The notes: generated by a model not told the origin, from the sequence alone. Shown: positions 42,093 to 50,588, numbered from the stretch's first letter. The stretch is 64,000 nt of DNA from Streptomyces bungoensis (GCF_001514215.1 NZ_KQ948868.1:62001-126000), one strand, 5' to 3'. Numbers and translations are program-made.

Positions 42093-44431
42093 TCACCCAC
42101 CGGTCGTACACCGTCGAGCCCTGGGCGGTGCGCGAGACCGCCCTCAACCTCGACGTCCTCGCGCAGAGCGAGTCGGTGTTCGCGCTGTCCAACGGCCACG
42201 TCGGCTGGCGCGGCAACCTGGACGAGGGCGAACCGCACGGCCTGCCCGGCAGCTACCTCAACGGCGTGCACGAGGTGCACCCGCTGCCGTACGCCGAGGC
42301 CGGCTACGGCTACCCGGAGTCCGGGCAGACGGTCATCAACGTCACCAACGGCAAGATCCTCCGACTGCTCGTGGACGACGAGCCGTTCGACCTGCGCTAC
42401 GGCCGGCTCGTCGCCCACGAGCGGGTCCTGGACCTGCGCCGCGGGGTGCTGGAGCGGACCTGCGAGTGGACGTCCCCGGCCGGGTCCACGGTCCGGGTGC
42501 GCTCGACCCGGCTGGTGTCGCTGACCCAGCGGGCGGTCGCGGCCGTCGCGTACGAGGTGGAGGCCGTCGGCAGCCGCAGCCGGGTCGTCATCCAGTCCGA
42601 GCTGGTCGCCAACGAGCAGCTGCCCGGGTCCGACGGCGACCCGCGCGCCGCCGTCGCCCTGGAGTCCCCGCTGGAGCAGGAGGACGCCTTCGCCGCGGGC
42701 AGCCGGCTGCGGCTGGTGCACCGCACCCGGCGCAGCGGCCTCCGGGTCGCCGTGGCCGCCGACCACACGGTCACCGGGCCCGAGCGCACCACCACCCGCA
42801 GCGAGAGCGACCGCGACGTGGCCCGGCTCACCGTCACCTCCGTCCTGGAGCCCGGCCAGACGCTGCGCGTGGAGAAGCTGGTCGCCCACGGCTGGTCCGG
42901 CACCCGGTCGCTGCCCGCGATGGCCGACCAGGTCGACGCCGCCCTCGCCGCCGCCGCGCACGACGGCTGGCAGGGACTGCTCGACGACCAGCGCGCGCAC
43001 CTGGACGACTTCTGGGCCCGCGCCGACGTCGAGGTGGACGGCGACGAGGAGATCCAGCAGGCCGTCCGGTTCGCGCTGTTCCACGTCCTGCAGGCCGGCG
43101 CCCGCGCCGAGCAGCGGGCGATACCCGCCAAGGGGCTCACCGGCTCCGGCTACGACGGGCACGCCTTCTGGGACACCGAGATGTTCGTGCTGCCCGTCCT
43201 CACCCACACCGCCCCCGGCGCCGTCGCCGAGGCGCTGCGCTGGCGGTACAACACGCTGGACGAGGCACGCGAGCGCGCGGCCCAACTCGGCCTCGGCGGG
43301 GCCGCGTTCCCCTGGCGGACCATCGCCGGCCCGGAGGGCTCGGCGTACTGGCCGGCCGGTACCGCGGCCTTCCACGTCAACGCCGACATCGCCGACGCGG
43401 TGGTGCGCTACGTCGAGGCCACGGGCGACACCGCCTTCGAGCGCGAGGTGGGGGTGGAGCTGCTGGTGGAGACGGCCCGGCTGTGGCGCTCGCTCGGCCA
43501 TCACGACCACCGCGGCGTCTTCCACATCGACGGCGTCACCGGCCCCGACGAGTACAGCGCGGTCGCCGACGACAACACGTACACCAACCTCATGGCCCGG
43601 GCCAACCTGCTGGCGGCGGCCGACGCCGTCGAGCGCCACCCGCGCCGGGCGGAGCAGCTCGGCGTGGACGAGGAGGAGAGCGCGGCCTGGCGGGACGCGG
43701 CGGAGGCCATGTTCCTGCCCTACAACCACGAACTCGGCGTGCACGAGCAGCACGCCGGATTCACCCGCTACCAGCGCTGGGACTTCGCCGGCACCCGCCC
43801 CGACCAGTACCCGCTGCTGCTGAACTTCCCGTACTTCGACCTCTACCGCAAGCAGGTCGTCAAGCAGGCCGACCTGGTGCTGGCGATGTACACGTGCGGT
43901 GCGCACTTCGACGACGAGCAGGTCGCCCGCAACTTCGCCTACTACGAGCCGCTGACGGTGCGCGACTCCTCCCTGTCCGCCTGCTGTCAGGCCGTCATCG
44001 CCGCCCAGGCCGGCCATCTGCGGCTCGCCTACCACTACACGGCCGAGGCGGCGCTGATGGACCTGGCGGACCTGGAGCACAACACCCGGGACGGGCTGCA
44101 CATCGCCTCCCTGGCCGGGACCTGGATGGCGCTCGTCGCCGGCTTTGGCGGCATGCGCCGCGACGGCGGGGGCCTGCGCTTCGCCCCGCGCCTGCCGGAG
44201 CGGCTGCGCCGCCTGGCCTTCAACCTCCAGTTCCGGGACCGCCGGCTGAGGGTGGAGATCCACGCGGACAAGGCGTCGTACACCCTGCTCGCCGGGCCGC
44301 CCCTCACCTTCGACCACCACGGGGAGCCGGTGACGGTCGGCACCGACGACCCCGCGGTCCGCGCGATCCCGCGGGCCCCGATCCGCCCGACCCCGGCCCA
44401 GCCGCCGCACCGGGCTCCCCACGGCGGCTGA
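42089..44431 (+). CDS. GH65 glycoside phosphorylase (maltose/trehalose/kojibiose phosphorylase-like)
   Basis: 780 residues, the normal GH65 length. N-terminal beta-sandwich (MITHRSYTVEPWAVRETALN; FALSNGHVGWRGNLDEGEPH), then an (alpha/alpha)6 barrel. The catalytic acid is Glu488 in GVTGPDEYSAV, corresponding to Glu487 of Lactobacillus maltose phosphorylase; the phosphate-site region follows HAFWDTEMFVLP. It splits an alpha-disaccharide with phosphate to beta-glucose-1-phosphate and glucose. The TTG start overlaps the HAD stop (TTGA), an uncommon start codon in tight coupling. Exact disaccharide specificity cannot be read. Confidence 0.9.
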   Translation: MITHRSYTVEPWAVRETALNLDVLAQSESVFALSNGHVGWRGNLDEGEPHGLPGSYLNGVHEVHPLPYAEAGYGYPESGQTVINVTNGKILRLLVDDEPFDLRYGRLVAHERVLDLRRGVLERTCEWTSPAGSTVRVRSTRLVSLTQRAVAAVAYEVEAVGSRSRVVIQSELVANEQLPGSDGDPRAAVALESPLEQEDAFAAGSRLRLVHRTRRSGLRVAVAADHTVTGPERTTTRSESDRDVARLTVTSVLEPGQTLRVEKLVAHGWSGTRSLPAMADQVDAALAAAAHDGWQGLLDDQRAHLDDFWARADVEVDGDEEIQQAVRFALFHVLQAGARAEQRAIPAKGLTGSGYDGHAFWDTEMFVLPVLTHTAPGAVAEALRWRYNTLDEARERAAQLGLGGAAFPWRTIAGPEGSAYWPAGTAAFHVNADIADAVVRYVEATGDTAFEREVGVELLVETARLWRSLGHHDHRGVFHIDGVTGPDEYSAVADDNTYTNLMARANLLAAADAVERHPRRAEQLGVDEEESAAWRDAAEAMFLPYNHELGVHEQHAGFTRYQRWDFAGTRPDQYPLLLNFPYFDLYRKQVVKQADLVLAMYTCGAHFDDEQVARNFAYYEPLTVRDSSLSACCQAVIAAQAGHLRLAYHYTAEAALMDLADLEHNTRDGLHIASLAGTWMALVAGFGGMRRDGGGLRFAPRLPERLRRLAFNLQFRDRRLRVEIHADKASYTLLAGPPLTFDHHGEPVTVGTDDPAVRAIPRAPIRPTPAQPPHRAPHGG

Positions 44432-44464
44432 GCACGCACCGGTGCGGGCCGGGGCGGCCCGCTC

Positions 44465-45358
44465 TCAGTGCAGGGCGCCGGACAGCAGGGCGAGCAGGTC
44501 GGACGTGGCGTCGGCGGCGAGGAGGGCCGGGAGGGCGCCCAGGGCGAGGACGGCCGCCGCCGCGGGCCACAGCCGGGGCGGCGGGCCGGCCAGCAGGGCC
44601 GCGATGCGCAGGGTGACGGAGCGGTCGGTGAAGTTCAGGGCGCAGGCCGGGCCGGAGCGGCCCGCGGTGAGGGCGGCGCGGGCCAGCGCGCGAGCGGTGG
44701 TCCGGCGGTCGCCGACGGCGGCCGCCGCCTGCTCGTCGGCCCAGCGCTCCACCAGGAACACGGCCGCCGACCGCACCGGACCCAGCAGCGGGTTGGCCGC
44801 CGCGGCGAGCGTGGCCGCCGTCACCAGCGCGCCGTGCCGGTGCGCCAGGTGCGCGCGCTCGTGGGCCAGCAGGACCCGCCGTTCGGCCGGCTCCAGGGCG
44901 CTCAGCATCGCGGACGTGACCAGGATCCGGCCCGGCCGGCCCGGAATCGCGAACGCCCGCGGCACCTGGGAGGCGGCGACGACGAGCTCCGTGTCCGCCG
45001 GCTGTCCCGCGCACAGCCGGCGCAGCGCCCGCCGGGTGCGCCGCTCGGCGCGCACGGCCCGGTACACCCGCCAGGCGACGACCGCCAGCGCCGCGGCGGC
45101 AGCGACACCGACCGCCTCCGGTACCGGGTCCACCAGCCGGTGCCCGTCCTCCCGGGCCTCGCGCACGACCGGCGGCGCGTCGCCGAGCAGCGCGGTGGCC
45201 AGCAGGACCAGCGACCAGGTCGTGGCCACCGCGGTCAGGACGGCCGCCGAGGTCAGCACGCGGGCGGCGAGCGCCGGGCCGACCCGGCCGACGACCACCG
45301 GCGCGACGACGGACAGCAGCAGCGACACGACCAGCGGGGTGTACACGTCGATCCTCAT
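44465..45358 (-). CDS. M56-family (BlaR1-like) membrane metalloprotease
   Basis: 297 residues. Transmembrane segments near 8-30, 35-58 and 82-98, then the zinc protease motif LLAHERAHLAHRHG (HExxH, His166 and His170) with the third ligand in VERWADEQAA (Glu204), and two C-terminal helices. Unlike BlaR1 it has no penicillin-binding sensor domain, so its signal is unknown. M56 proteins cleave or destabilise the partner BlaI repressor. The start overlaps the BlaI stop (ATGA at 45355-45358), a coupled pair. Confidence 0.88.
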   Translation of the reverse strand: MRIDVYTPLVVSLLLSVVAPVVVGRVGPALAARVLTSAAVLTAVATTWSLVLLATALLGDAPPVVREAREDGHRLVDPVPEAVGVAAAAALAVVAWRVYRAVRAERRTRRALRRLCAGQPADTELVVAASQVPRAFAIPGRPGRILVTSAMLSALEPAERRVLLAHERAHLAHRHGALVTAATLAAAANPLLGPVRSAAVFLVERWADEQAAAAVGDRRTTARALARAALTAGRSGPACALNFTDRSVTLRIAALLAGPPPRLWPAAAAVLALGALPALLAADATSDLLALLSGALH

Positions 45359-45738
45359 GCGCCGCCCCCGGCGAGCAGCGCGCGCAGGGCCCGCTCCTCC
45401 TCGGGGCTGAGACCGGTGACGAACTGCTGGAGCGCCGCGATCGGATCCGGTCCCCGGTCCAGGGCCTCGTGCATCGCCTCGGCGGTCAGCTCGGCCGCGT
45501 TCTTCGCCGGACGGTAGGCACCGCGCCGCCCGTCGGCGTCGCGCAGCACCAGCCCCTTGTCGTACAGGCGCTTGAGGATGGTGTGCACCGTGTTGTAGGC
45601 GAGGCCGCCGCCGATGTCGGCCTGGATCTCGGCCGGGGTCAGCGGCCGATCGGTGGCCCAGAGGGCGGCCAGCACCTCGCTCTCCAGCGCTCCCGCGCTG
45701 CGCCGCTCCGCCCTGCCGCGGGACTCCGTGCCAGCCAT
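45355..45738 (-). CDS. BlaI/MecI/CopY-family repressor
   Basis: 127 residues. Winged helix (about 17-80; EVLAALWATDRPLTPAEIQA, NTVHTILKRLYDKGLVLRDA) and a C-terminal dimerisation region with the AEAMHEALDRGPDPIAALQQ tail where BlaI proteins are cleaved. First gene of the BlaI-M56 pair. Three palindromes of type CCCTAC-N5-GTAGGG lie in the 167-bp divergent promoter, one 8 bp upstream of this start codon, so it should repress itself and the divergent envelope genes. Confidence 0.9.
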   Translation of the reverse strand: MAGTESRGRAERRSAGALESEVLAALWATDRPLTPAEIQADIGGGLAYNTVHTILKRLYDKGLVLRDADGRRGAYRPAKNAAELTAEAMHEALDRGPDPIAALQQFVTGLSPEEERALRALLAGGGA

Positions 45739-45745
45739 ACGCCAA

Positions 45746-45762
45746 CCTTACAGTGCGTAGGG
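45746..45762. promoter_or_regulatory. BlaI-type operator site 1
   Basis: CCTTACAGTGCGTAGGG: an imperfect copy of the palindrome found at sites 2 and 3 (one mismatch in the left arm), 8 bp upstream of the blaI start codon. Confidence 0.6.
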
Positions 45763-45848
45763 TCTCTCACCGGATGGCCCTGTCCGCCCGGCAGACCGAG
45801 GTGATCCGGGTTAGTTTGGCCGTGCTTTCCCGGAACCTCCGGCCCCAG

Positions 45849-45865
45849 CCCTACGTCTTGTAGGG
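45849..45865. promoter_or_regulatory. BlaI-type operator site 2
   Basis: CCCTAC-GTCTT-GTAGGG, perfect 6-bp arms. Centre at 45857, 26 bp from the centre of site 3. Confidence 0.7.
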
Positions 45866-45874
45866 TGACGAACG

Positions 45875-45891
45875 CCCTACAACTCGTAGGG
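45875..45891. promoter_or_regulatory. BlaI-type operator site 3
   Basis: CCCTAC-AACTC-GTAGGG, perfect 6-bp arms, ending 15 bp before the ATG of the GT-C-like membrane protein and next to its ribosome site AGAGAGG. Confidence 0.7.
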
Positions 45892-45905
45892 GCAGAGAGG
45901 TGGTC

Positions 45906-47393
45906 ATGGCCGGCAGTACCCGAGTCACAGCCGTCGCGGCCCGGCGTGAGCGCTCCCGCCGGGTCTTCCCCGCCCCGGCGCGGCCTCGAGGGAGCCGGCC
46001 GCTCGCGGCCGTCGCCGCCGCCTTCACCCTGGCCCAACTGCTCCTCGTCCGGCCCGGCATGGGTCTCGGCTGGGACGAGACCGTGTACGTCAGCCAGGTC
46101 AGCGGACACGCGCCCGCCGCCTTCTTCAGCGCACCCCGCGCCCGCGGCGTCTCCCTGCTCGTGGCCCCCGTCGCCGCCTGGTCGTCGTCCACGGCACTGC
46201 TGCGCGTCTACCTCGCCGTCCTGTCCGGCCTCGCCCTGTACCTGGCCCTGCGCACCTGGCGGGGGCAGTTCCCGACGCGCGTGCTCGCCCTGGCCGGCGC
46301 CCTGTTCGCCTCCCTGTGGGTGACCCTGTTCTACGGCCCTCAGGCCATGCCCAACTACTGGGTGGCCGTCGGCGCCCTCGCCGCCGCCGGCTGCTTCCTG
46401 CGCGCCCGCGCCGCCCGCTCCGACCGGGCCGCCCTGTGGGGCCTGGCCGCGAGCGCCGCGCTGATGGCCTGGATGCGGCCCACCGATGCCGTCTTCGCCA
46501 CTCTGCCGCTCCTCGCCCTCGGCCTGGCCCGCCGCACCTGGCGGCCGACGCTCGTCCTGCTCGGCGGGCTCGCCGCCGGTGCGGCCGAGTGGGTCGTCGA
46601 GGCGTACACCGCCTACGGCGGTCTCGCCCGCCGGCTGCACGACGGCTCGGAGATCCAGGGCGGCCTCGGCTTCCACGTCGCCGTCACCGACCAGCTGCGC
46701 AGCCTCGGCGGCCGGGCCCTGTGCCGGCCGTGCACCGGAGACCTGCCCGATCCGAGCGTGACCCTCTGGTGGTTCGTCCTGCCGCTGCTCGCCGCAGTCG
46801 GCCTCGTGATCGCCGTCCGGGCCCGGCACACGCTGCCGACGCTGCTCGCGCTCGCCTGCGCGGCGACGGCCGGCTTCCCCTACCTGTTCATGATCGGCTA
46901 CGCGGCGCCCCGCTTCCTGCTCCCGTACTACGCCCTGCTGGCCCTGCCGGTCGCCGCCGCGCTCGTCCACCTGACCACCGCGCCCGCCCGGCCCTGGCGG
47001 CAGGTCGCCGTGACCCTCGTCGTGCTCGGGCTCGCCGCCCACCTCGCCGTCCAGCTCGCCGTCCTGACCCGCACCGTGGAGCGCACCACCGCCGCACACC
47101 GCGCCTGGTCCCGCACCGCGGCCACCCTGCACCGGGTCGGCGTCACACCGCCCTGTCTGCTCACCGGGCACGAGGCCATCCCGGTGGCCTTCTACGCCGG
47201 CTGTTCCTCGGCCGCCGCTTCCGGGCACAACGCCAACAGCACGGTAGCGGCCATCGCCGGCACCGCACGCCGCACCCCGGTGGCCGTCCTGGTCGCCCAC
47301 GGCTCCCGGCCACCCGGGTACGCCGCCCACTGGCCGTCCGTGCCGCTCGACGGACTGCGCCTCTACTACGCCGTACCCGAGGCCCGTTCGTGA
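45906..47393 (+). CDS. Polytopic membrane glycosyltransferase-like protein (GT-C fold)
   Basis: 495 residues with roughly ten to twelve transmembrane helices. The first periplasmic loop holds GLGWDETVYVSQVSG, the DE-type motif expected of GT-C (PMT/ArnT/GT39/GT83) transferases, and a large C-terminal loop contains CLLTGHEAIPVAFYAGCSS. It probably moves a lipid-linked sugar to an acceptor outside the membrane. ATG at 45906 follows AGAGAGG. It lies directly behind BlaI operators 2 and 3 and is followed 34 bp later by a UPF0104 protein. Confidence 0.75.
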   Translation: MAGSTRVTAVAARRERSRRVFPAPARPRGSRPLAAVAAAFTLAQLLLVRPGMGLGWDETVYVSQVSGHAPAAFFSAPRARGVSLLVAPVAAWSSSTALLRVYLAVLSGLALYLALRTWRGQFPTRVLALAGALFASLWVTLFYGPQAMPNYWVAVGALAAAGCFLRARAARSDRAALWGLAASAALMAWMRPTDAVFATLPLLALGLARRTWRPTLVLLGGLAAGAAEWVVEAYTAYGGLARRLHDGSEIQGGLGFHVAVTDQLRSLGGRALCRPCTGDLPDPSVTLWWFVLPLLAAVGLVIAVRARHTLPTLLALACAATAGFPYLFMIGYAAPRFLLPYYALLALPVAAALVHLTTAPARPWRQVAVTLVVLGLAAHLAVQLAVLTRTVERTTAAHRAWSRTAATLHRVGVTPPCLLTGHEAIPVAFYAGCSSAAASGHNANSTVAAIAGTARRTPVAVLVAHGSRPPGYAAHWPSVPLDGLRLYYAVPEARS

Positions 47394-47427
47394 CCTGGCG
47401 CCGTGACAGACGCAGGGGAGGGGGTCC

Positions 47428-48432
47428 ATGACCCAGCACGCCGTACCGGAGGCCCCGCCCGACGCCCCGTGCCCGCTCCCGGGCCCGCCGGCCACCGCCG
47501 CCGCGGACGTCCGGCCCGGCCGCCGGCAGGCCTGCTGGCACACCCTTGTCTGCCTCACCCTCCTGCTCGGCGCGGCCTACCTGGGCCGGCGGCACTGGCC
47601 CCTCGTGGAGAGCGGCGCGCTGCGGCTGGCCGTCGCCCGCCAGGGCTGGCTACTGGCCGGTGCCGTGGCGGCCCTGGGCACCTGGCCCGCCGCGGCGCTC
47701 GCCCAGCAGGGCGCGGTCGCCCGGCGCCTGCCCGGACCCCGGCTGCTCGCCGCGCAGTTCGCCGCCTCCGCCGCCAACCACCTGCTCCCGGCCGGGCTCG
47801 GCGCGGGCGCGGTGAACCTGCGGTTCCTGATGCGCTGCGGGCTGCCCGTCGGCCGCTCGGCCGGCGCGCTCGCCGTCAAGGCCACCGCCGGCGCCGCCGT
47901 CCGTCTCGTCCTCATCGCGGCGCTCGCCCCGCTCTGCCCCGGCCTGCTGCGCCTGCCGCCCGTCTCACCCGCCGCGCTCGCCGCCGTCACCGGACTGGCC
48001 GTCCTGCTCGCCGCGCTCCTCGCCGGGCCCCTGCGCCCGCGCTGCCGCCGCGCGCTCGCGGCCGTCCTGACCGACATCCGCGCGGTCCACGCCCGCCCGG
48101 CCCGGGCGGCAGCCCTGTGGGGCGGCTCGCTGGGCTTCACCGCCCTGCACGCGCTGGTACTCGTCGCCATGGCCCAGGCCGTCGGACTGTCCCTGCCGCC
48201 GCTCCAGGTGGCCCTGCTCTACCTCGCCGCGAGCGGCGCGGCGGCCCTCCTGCCCACCCCGGGCGGCTTCGGCTCCCTGGACGCCGCGCTGGCCCTCGCA
48301 CTGACCATGTCCGGCGCACCGGGCGCGACCGCGGCCTCCGCCGTCCTCGGCTACCGACTGCTGACGGTCTGGCTGCCACTGCTGCCGGGCCTGGTGGTGC
48401 TGGGGGTGCTGGTGCGGCGCCGGGCTGTGTGA
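47428..48432 (+). CDS. UPF0104/lysylphosphatidylglycerol synthase TM-region protein (YbhN-like)
   Basis: 334 residues with about eight transmembrane helices. The family motif PTPGGFGSLDAALAL is near residues 270-284, and ANHLLPAGLGAGAVNLRFLM is the other conserved segment. The domain is the membrane half of MprF without the synthetase; relatives move lipids between leaflets. ATG after AGGGGG. It continues the operon begun by the GT-C-like gene. Its 3' end is the first copy of the triplicated junction (48400-48985). Confidence 0.85.
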   Translation: MTQHAVPEAPPDAPCPLPGPPATAAADVRPGRRQACWHTLVCLTLLLGAAYLGRRHWPLVESGALRLAVARQGWLLAGAVAALGTWPAAALAQQGAVARRLPGPRLLAAQFAASAANHLLPAGLGAGAVNLRFLMRCGLPVGRSAGALAVKATAGAAVRLVLIAALAPLCPGLLRLPPVSPAALAAVTGLAVLLAALLAGPLRPRCRRALAAVLTDIRAVHARPARAAALWGGSLGFTALHALVLVAMAQAVGLSLPPLQVALLYLAASGAAALLPTPGGFGSLDAALALALTMSGAPGATAASAVLGYRLLTVWLPLLPGLVVLGVLVRRRAV

Positions 48433-48580
48433 GACGGCGGGATCAGTCGCGGCGGCCAGGGGCGCGGGGCGCGTGCCCGTCCGGGGCGGCGCCGAGCCGG
48501 CACCGGCTTCGGCTGCTCTCGACCGCCAGGCCGCCGCGCACAGCCGGGCAGTTGGCCGGCCGACGGCGAAGACCCAGCTC
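48400..48580. repeat. Tandem junction repeat, copy 1
   Basis: Covers the 3' end of the UPF0104 gene, its stop and a sequence resembling the 3' end of the PAP2 gene on the opposite strand (GATCAGTC, GCGCCGAGCCGGCACCGG, CCAGGCCGCCGCGCACAGCC). Copies 2 and 3 follow with roughly 180-220 bp spacing. Confidence 0.75.
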
Positions 48581-48758
48581 CGGGCTGCTGTTGCCGGCGG
48601 TGCTGGTTCTGCTCCGGGCGCTGTGAAACCGCGAGAACAGTTCTGGCGGCCAGGGCTTCTGGAGCAGCGCCGAGCCGGCACCGGATGCGGCGGGTATCAG
48701 CCGTCAGGCCGTCGCGCACGGCCAGGCGCCGAGCCGGCCGAAGGCGATCGGTCATGCC
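48581..48758. repeat. Tandem junction repeat, copy 2 (most decayed)
   Basis: Contains a degraded UPF0104 3' end (GCTCCGGGCGCTGTGA) followed by the same PAP2-like segment (GCGCCGAGCCGGCACCGGAT, TCAGGCCGTCGCGCACGGCC). The PAP2 stop codon equivalent is mutated (GAACAGTT in place of GATCAGTC). It is not coding. Confidence 0.75.
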
Positions 48759-48985
48759 TGGCCTGCCGGTGCGGGCGAAGTCGATGCGGCGCCGGGCCGT
48801 TGAGACCGCGGGATCAGTCCCGACGGCCGGTGTCCCGGGGCGCGTGCCCCTCCGGGGGAGCCCCGGCCGCATCACCACCGGCCAGGGCGCCGGAACCGGA
48901 CGCGGCGGCGGGTATCAGCCGATCGGGCAGCCACCAGGCCGCCGCGCACAGCCAGGCGCCGAGCCAGCCGACGGCGAACAGCCAG
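48759..48985. repeat. Tandem junction repeat, copy 3 (includes true PAP2 3' end)
   Basis: Begins with GCGGCGCCGGGCCGTTGAGA, like the UPF0104 3' end, then GATCAGTC (the PAP2 stop) and the intact PAP2 C-terminal coding region with the shared block CCAGGCCGCCGCGCACAGCC (about 48934-48953). Confidence 0.75.
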
Positions 48986-49560
48986 CCGCCCAGCACATCG
49001 GTGGCCCAGTGCACGCCGAGGTAGACCCGGGTCAGGCCCACCCCGGCCGCCCAGCAGGCCACCGCCAGGCACATCCGAAGGCGGCCGTGCCGGGCGCGCA
49101 GGCAGAGCGCGAGGAGCAGCAGCCCGGCCGTCAGGGCCGAGGTGGTGGTGTGCCCCGACGGGAACGACAAGCCGGAGGCGTGGGTCTGCCAGTACCGGTA
49201 CGGCGGCCGGGCCCGGCCGGTCAGCTCCATGACGCCGTACCGCACGGCCTGGCCCGACGCGAGACAGGCCACGCCGAGCAGCGCGGTGACCGGCCGCTGC
49301 CGCCGGGAGCCGCCCACCAGCAGGCCGGCCAGGGCCACCAGCGCGTACGGCAGTACGCCCGTGCCGGTGGCCGTCAGTCCCCGCGCCACGGCCACCGCCG
49401 TCGCCGGGCGGTGGCCGACGGACCAGCTCAGCAGCGAGCGGTCCAGGTGCAGGGGAGCCCCGTGCCCGCCGGTCACGACGAGTGCCAGCACCGCGAACCC
49501 CGCCCAGGCGCCCAGCGCGGCGCTGCCGGCCAGTTCGGCGACGCCCTTGCGGTTCGTCAT
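48814..49560 (-). CDS. PAP2-family membrane phosphatase
   Basis: 248 residues with about six transmembrane helices. Phosphatase motifs: RYGVMELTGRARPPYRYW (KxxxxxRP-like), GLSFPSGHTTTSAL and GLTRVYLGVHWATDVLGG. Such proteins dephosphorylate lipid phosphates such as undecaprenyl pyrophosphate or phosphatidate. ATG at 49560; 40 bp after the DedA gene, same direction, so the two are probably co-transcribed. The C-terminal 60 codons lie in repeat copy 3, so the protein tail may have been altered by the duplication. Confidence 0.88.
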   Translation of the reverse strand: MTNRKGVAELAGSAALGAWAGFAVLALVVTGGHGAPLHLDRSLLSWSVGHRPATAVAVARGLTATGTGVLPYALVALAGLLVGGSRRQRPVTALLGVACLASGQAVRYGVMELTGRARPPYRYWQTHASGLSFPSGHTTTSALTAGLLLLALCLRARHGRLRMCLAVACWAAGVGLTRVYLGVHWATDVLGGWLFAVGWLGAWLCAAAWWLPDRLIPAAASGSGALAGGDAAGAPPEGHAPRDTGRRD

Positions 49561-49600
49561 GTGATCGGCCCGGCCACGGACGAGCCCCTGCCCGCGCCGA

Positions 49601-50263
49601 TCATCCGCGCGCCCCCTTGGCCGCCCGACGAGAACGCAGCACCTCGGCGCCCAGCGGGATCAGGGACACGGCGACGATCAGCGCGACCAGCGGCAGCAGA
49701 TAGGTGTCGACGTTCGGGATCGCGGACCCGAGCGCGTACCCGGCCAGGGTGAGGCCGAGGCTCCACACCAGGCCGCCCACCGTCTGCCAGAGCGTGAACG
49801 CGCGGGCGGGCACCCCGAGCGCGCCCGCCAGCGGGTTCAGCACCGTCCGCACCACCGGCACGAAGCGGGCGAGGACGATCGCCTTGGCGTGCCCGTACCG
49901 CTCCAGCAGCTCCTCGGCGCGGGCGGCCCCCTCGTGCAGCCGGGCCGACCGGCTGCGGGCCAGCAGTGCGCCGCCCGCCCTGCGCCCCAGCAGATAGCCG
50001 CACTGCGCGCCCGCGAGCGCACCGACGGCCGCCGCCACCAGCAGCGGACCCAGGGAGAGGTGCACGCTCCGGCCGGACGTGCCCGTGCACAGCAGACCCG
50101 CCGTGAACAACAGGGAGTCGCCGGGCAGGAAGAAGCCGATCAGCAGGCCCGTCTCGGCGAACAGCACCACCCCGACCCCGAGCACGCCGAACGCGGCCAG
50201 CAGTGAGTGGGCGTCGAGCACGTTGACCGCGAGCTGCGACGACAGGTCGGAGGGAGTGGCCAT
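49601..50263 (-). CDS. DedA family membrane protein
   Basis: 220 residues with four to six transmembrane helices. The family segments are FAETGLLIGFFLPGDSLLFT near residue 40 and YGHAKAIVLARFVPVVRTVL then NPLAGALGVPARAF near 130. DedA proteins recycle undecaprenyl phosphate or phospholipids across the membrane, which matches the PAP2 phosphatase next to it. ATG at 50263 after AAAGGG; the frame up to 50299 is an alternative. A palindrome CTACA-CATT-TGTAG lies 45 bp upstream. Confidence 0.87.
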   Translation of the reverse strand: MATPSDLSSQLAVNVLDAHSLLAAFGVLGVGVVLFAETGLLIGFFLPGDSLLFTAGLLCTGTSGRSVHLSLGPLLVAAAVGALAGAQCGYLLGRRAGGALLARSRSARLHEGAARAEELLERYGHAKAIVLARFVPVVRTVLNPLAGALGVPARAFTLWQTVGGLVWSLGLTLAGYALGSAIPNVDTYLLPLVALIVAVSLIPLGAEVLRSRRAAKGARG

Positions 50264-50588
50264 GGCCGCACGCCCTTTCCTTCGGTGGCTTCCGAACACA
50301 AGTGTGACTACACATTTGTAGACGCATTAGTGGACCATGAACGACCGACAAGCCCGCACCGTTCCCGGGCTTTGCCTCGACATTGCCGTTTCATGGCCGG
50401 CCGAATGCACTTGACGTGGACGGCGGGCCTCGGCGGGGAGCGGCCGAGCAGGTGGTGTCTCTCCGGTCGTGATCACGGCGGGGCGCGGCCCGGTTCGCGA
50501 CCTGGTCTGATGGGAACTTGCGACAGAGGCGGCCCCGTGCGGGCAACCCCGGCAACCCGTGCGACCCGCGCAGAGAGGACGAGTACGT
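50264..50588. other. Intergenic region, 325 bp
   Basis: Divergent promoter region between dedA and gadB. Besides the palindrome at 50308-50321 it shows no recognised element; the gadB-proximal part ends with GAGAGGACGAGTACGT before the start codon. Confidence 0.5.
50308..50321. promoter_or_regulatory. Palindrome upstream of DedA gene
   Basis: CTACACATTTGTAG: 5-bp perfect arms with a 4-bp spacer, in a locally AT-rich stretch. It shares TAC...GTA with the BlaI sites but has a 6-bp rather than 5-bp interval, so BlaI binding is doubtful; another repressor may act here. Confidence 0.4.

Noticed and set aside
48442-48760. Extra small genes in the triplicated region
   Set aside because: Frames there are decayed copies of the flanking gene ends, not independent genes.
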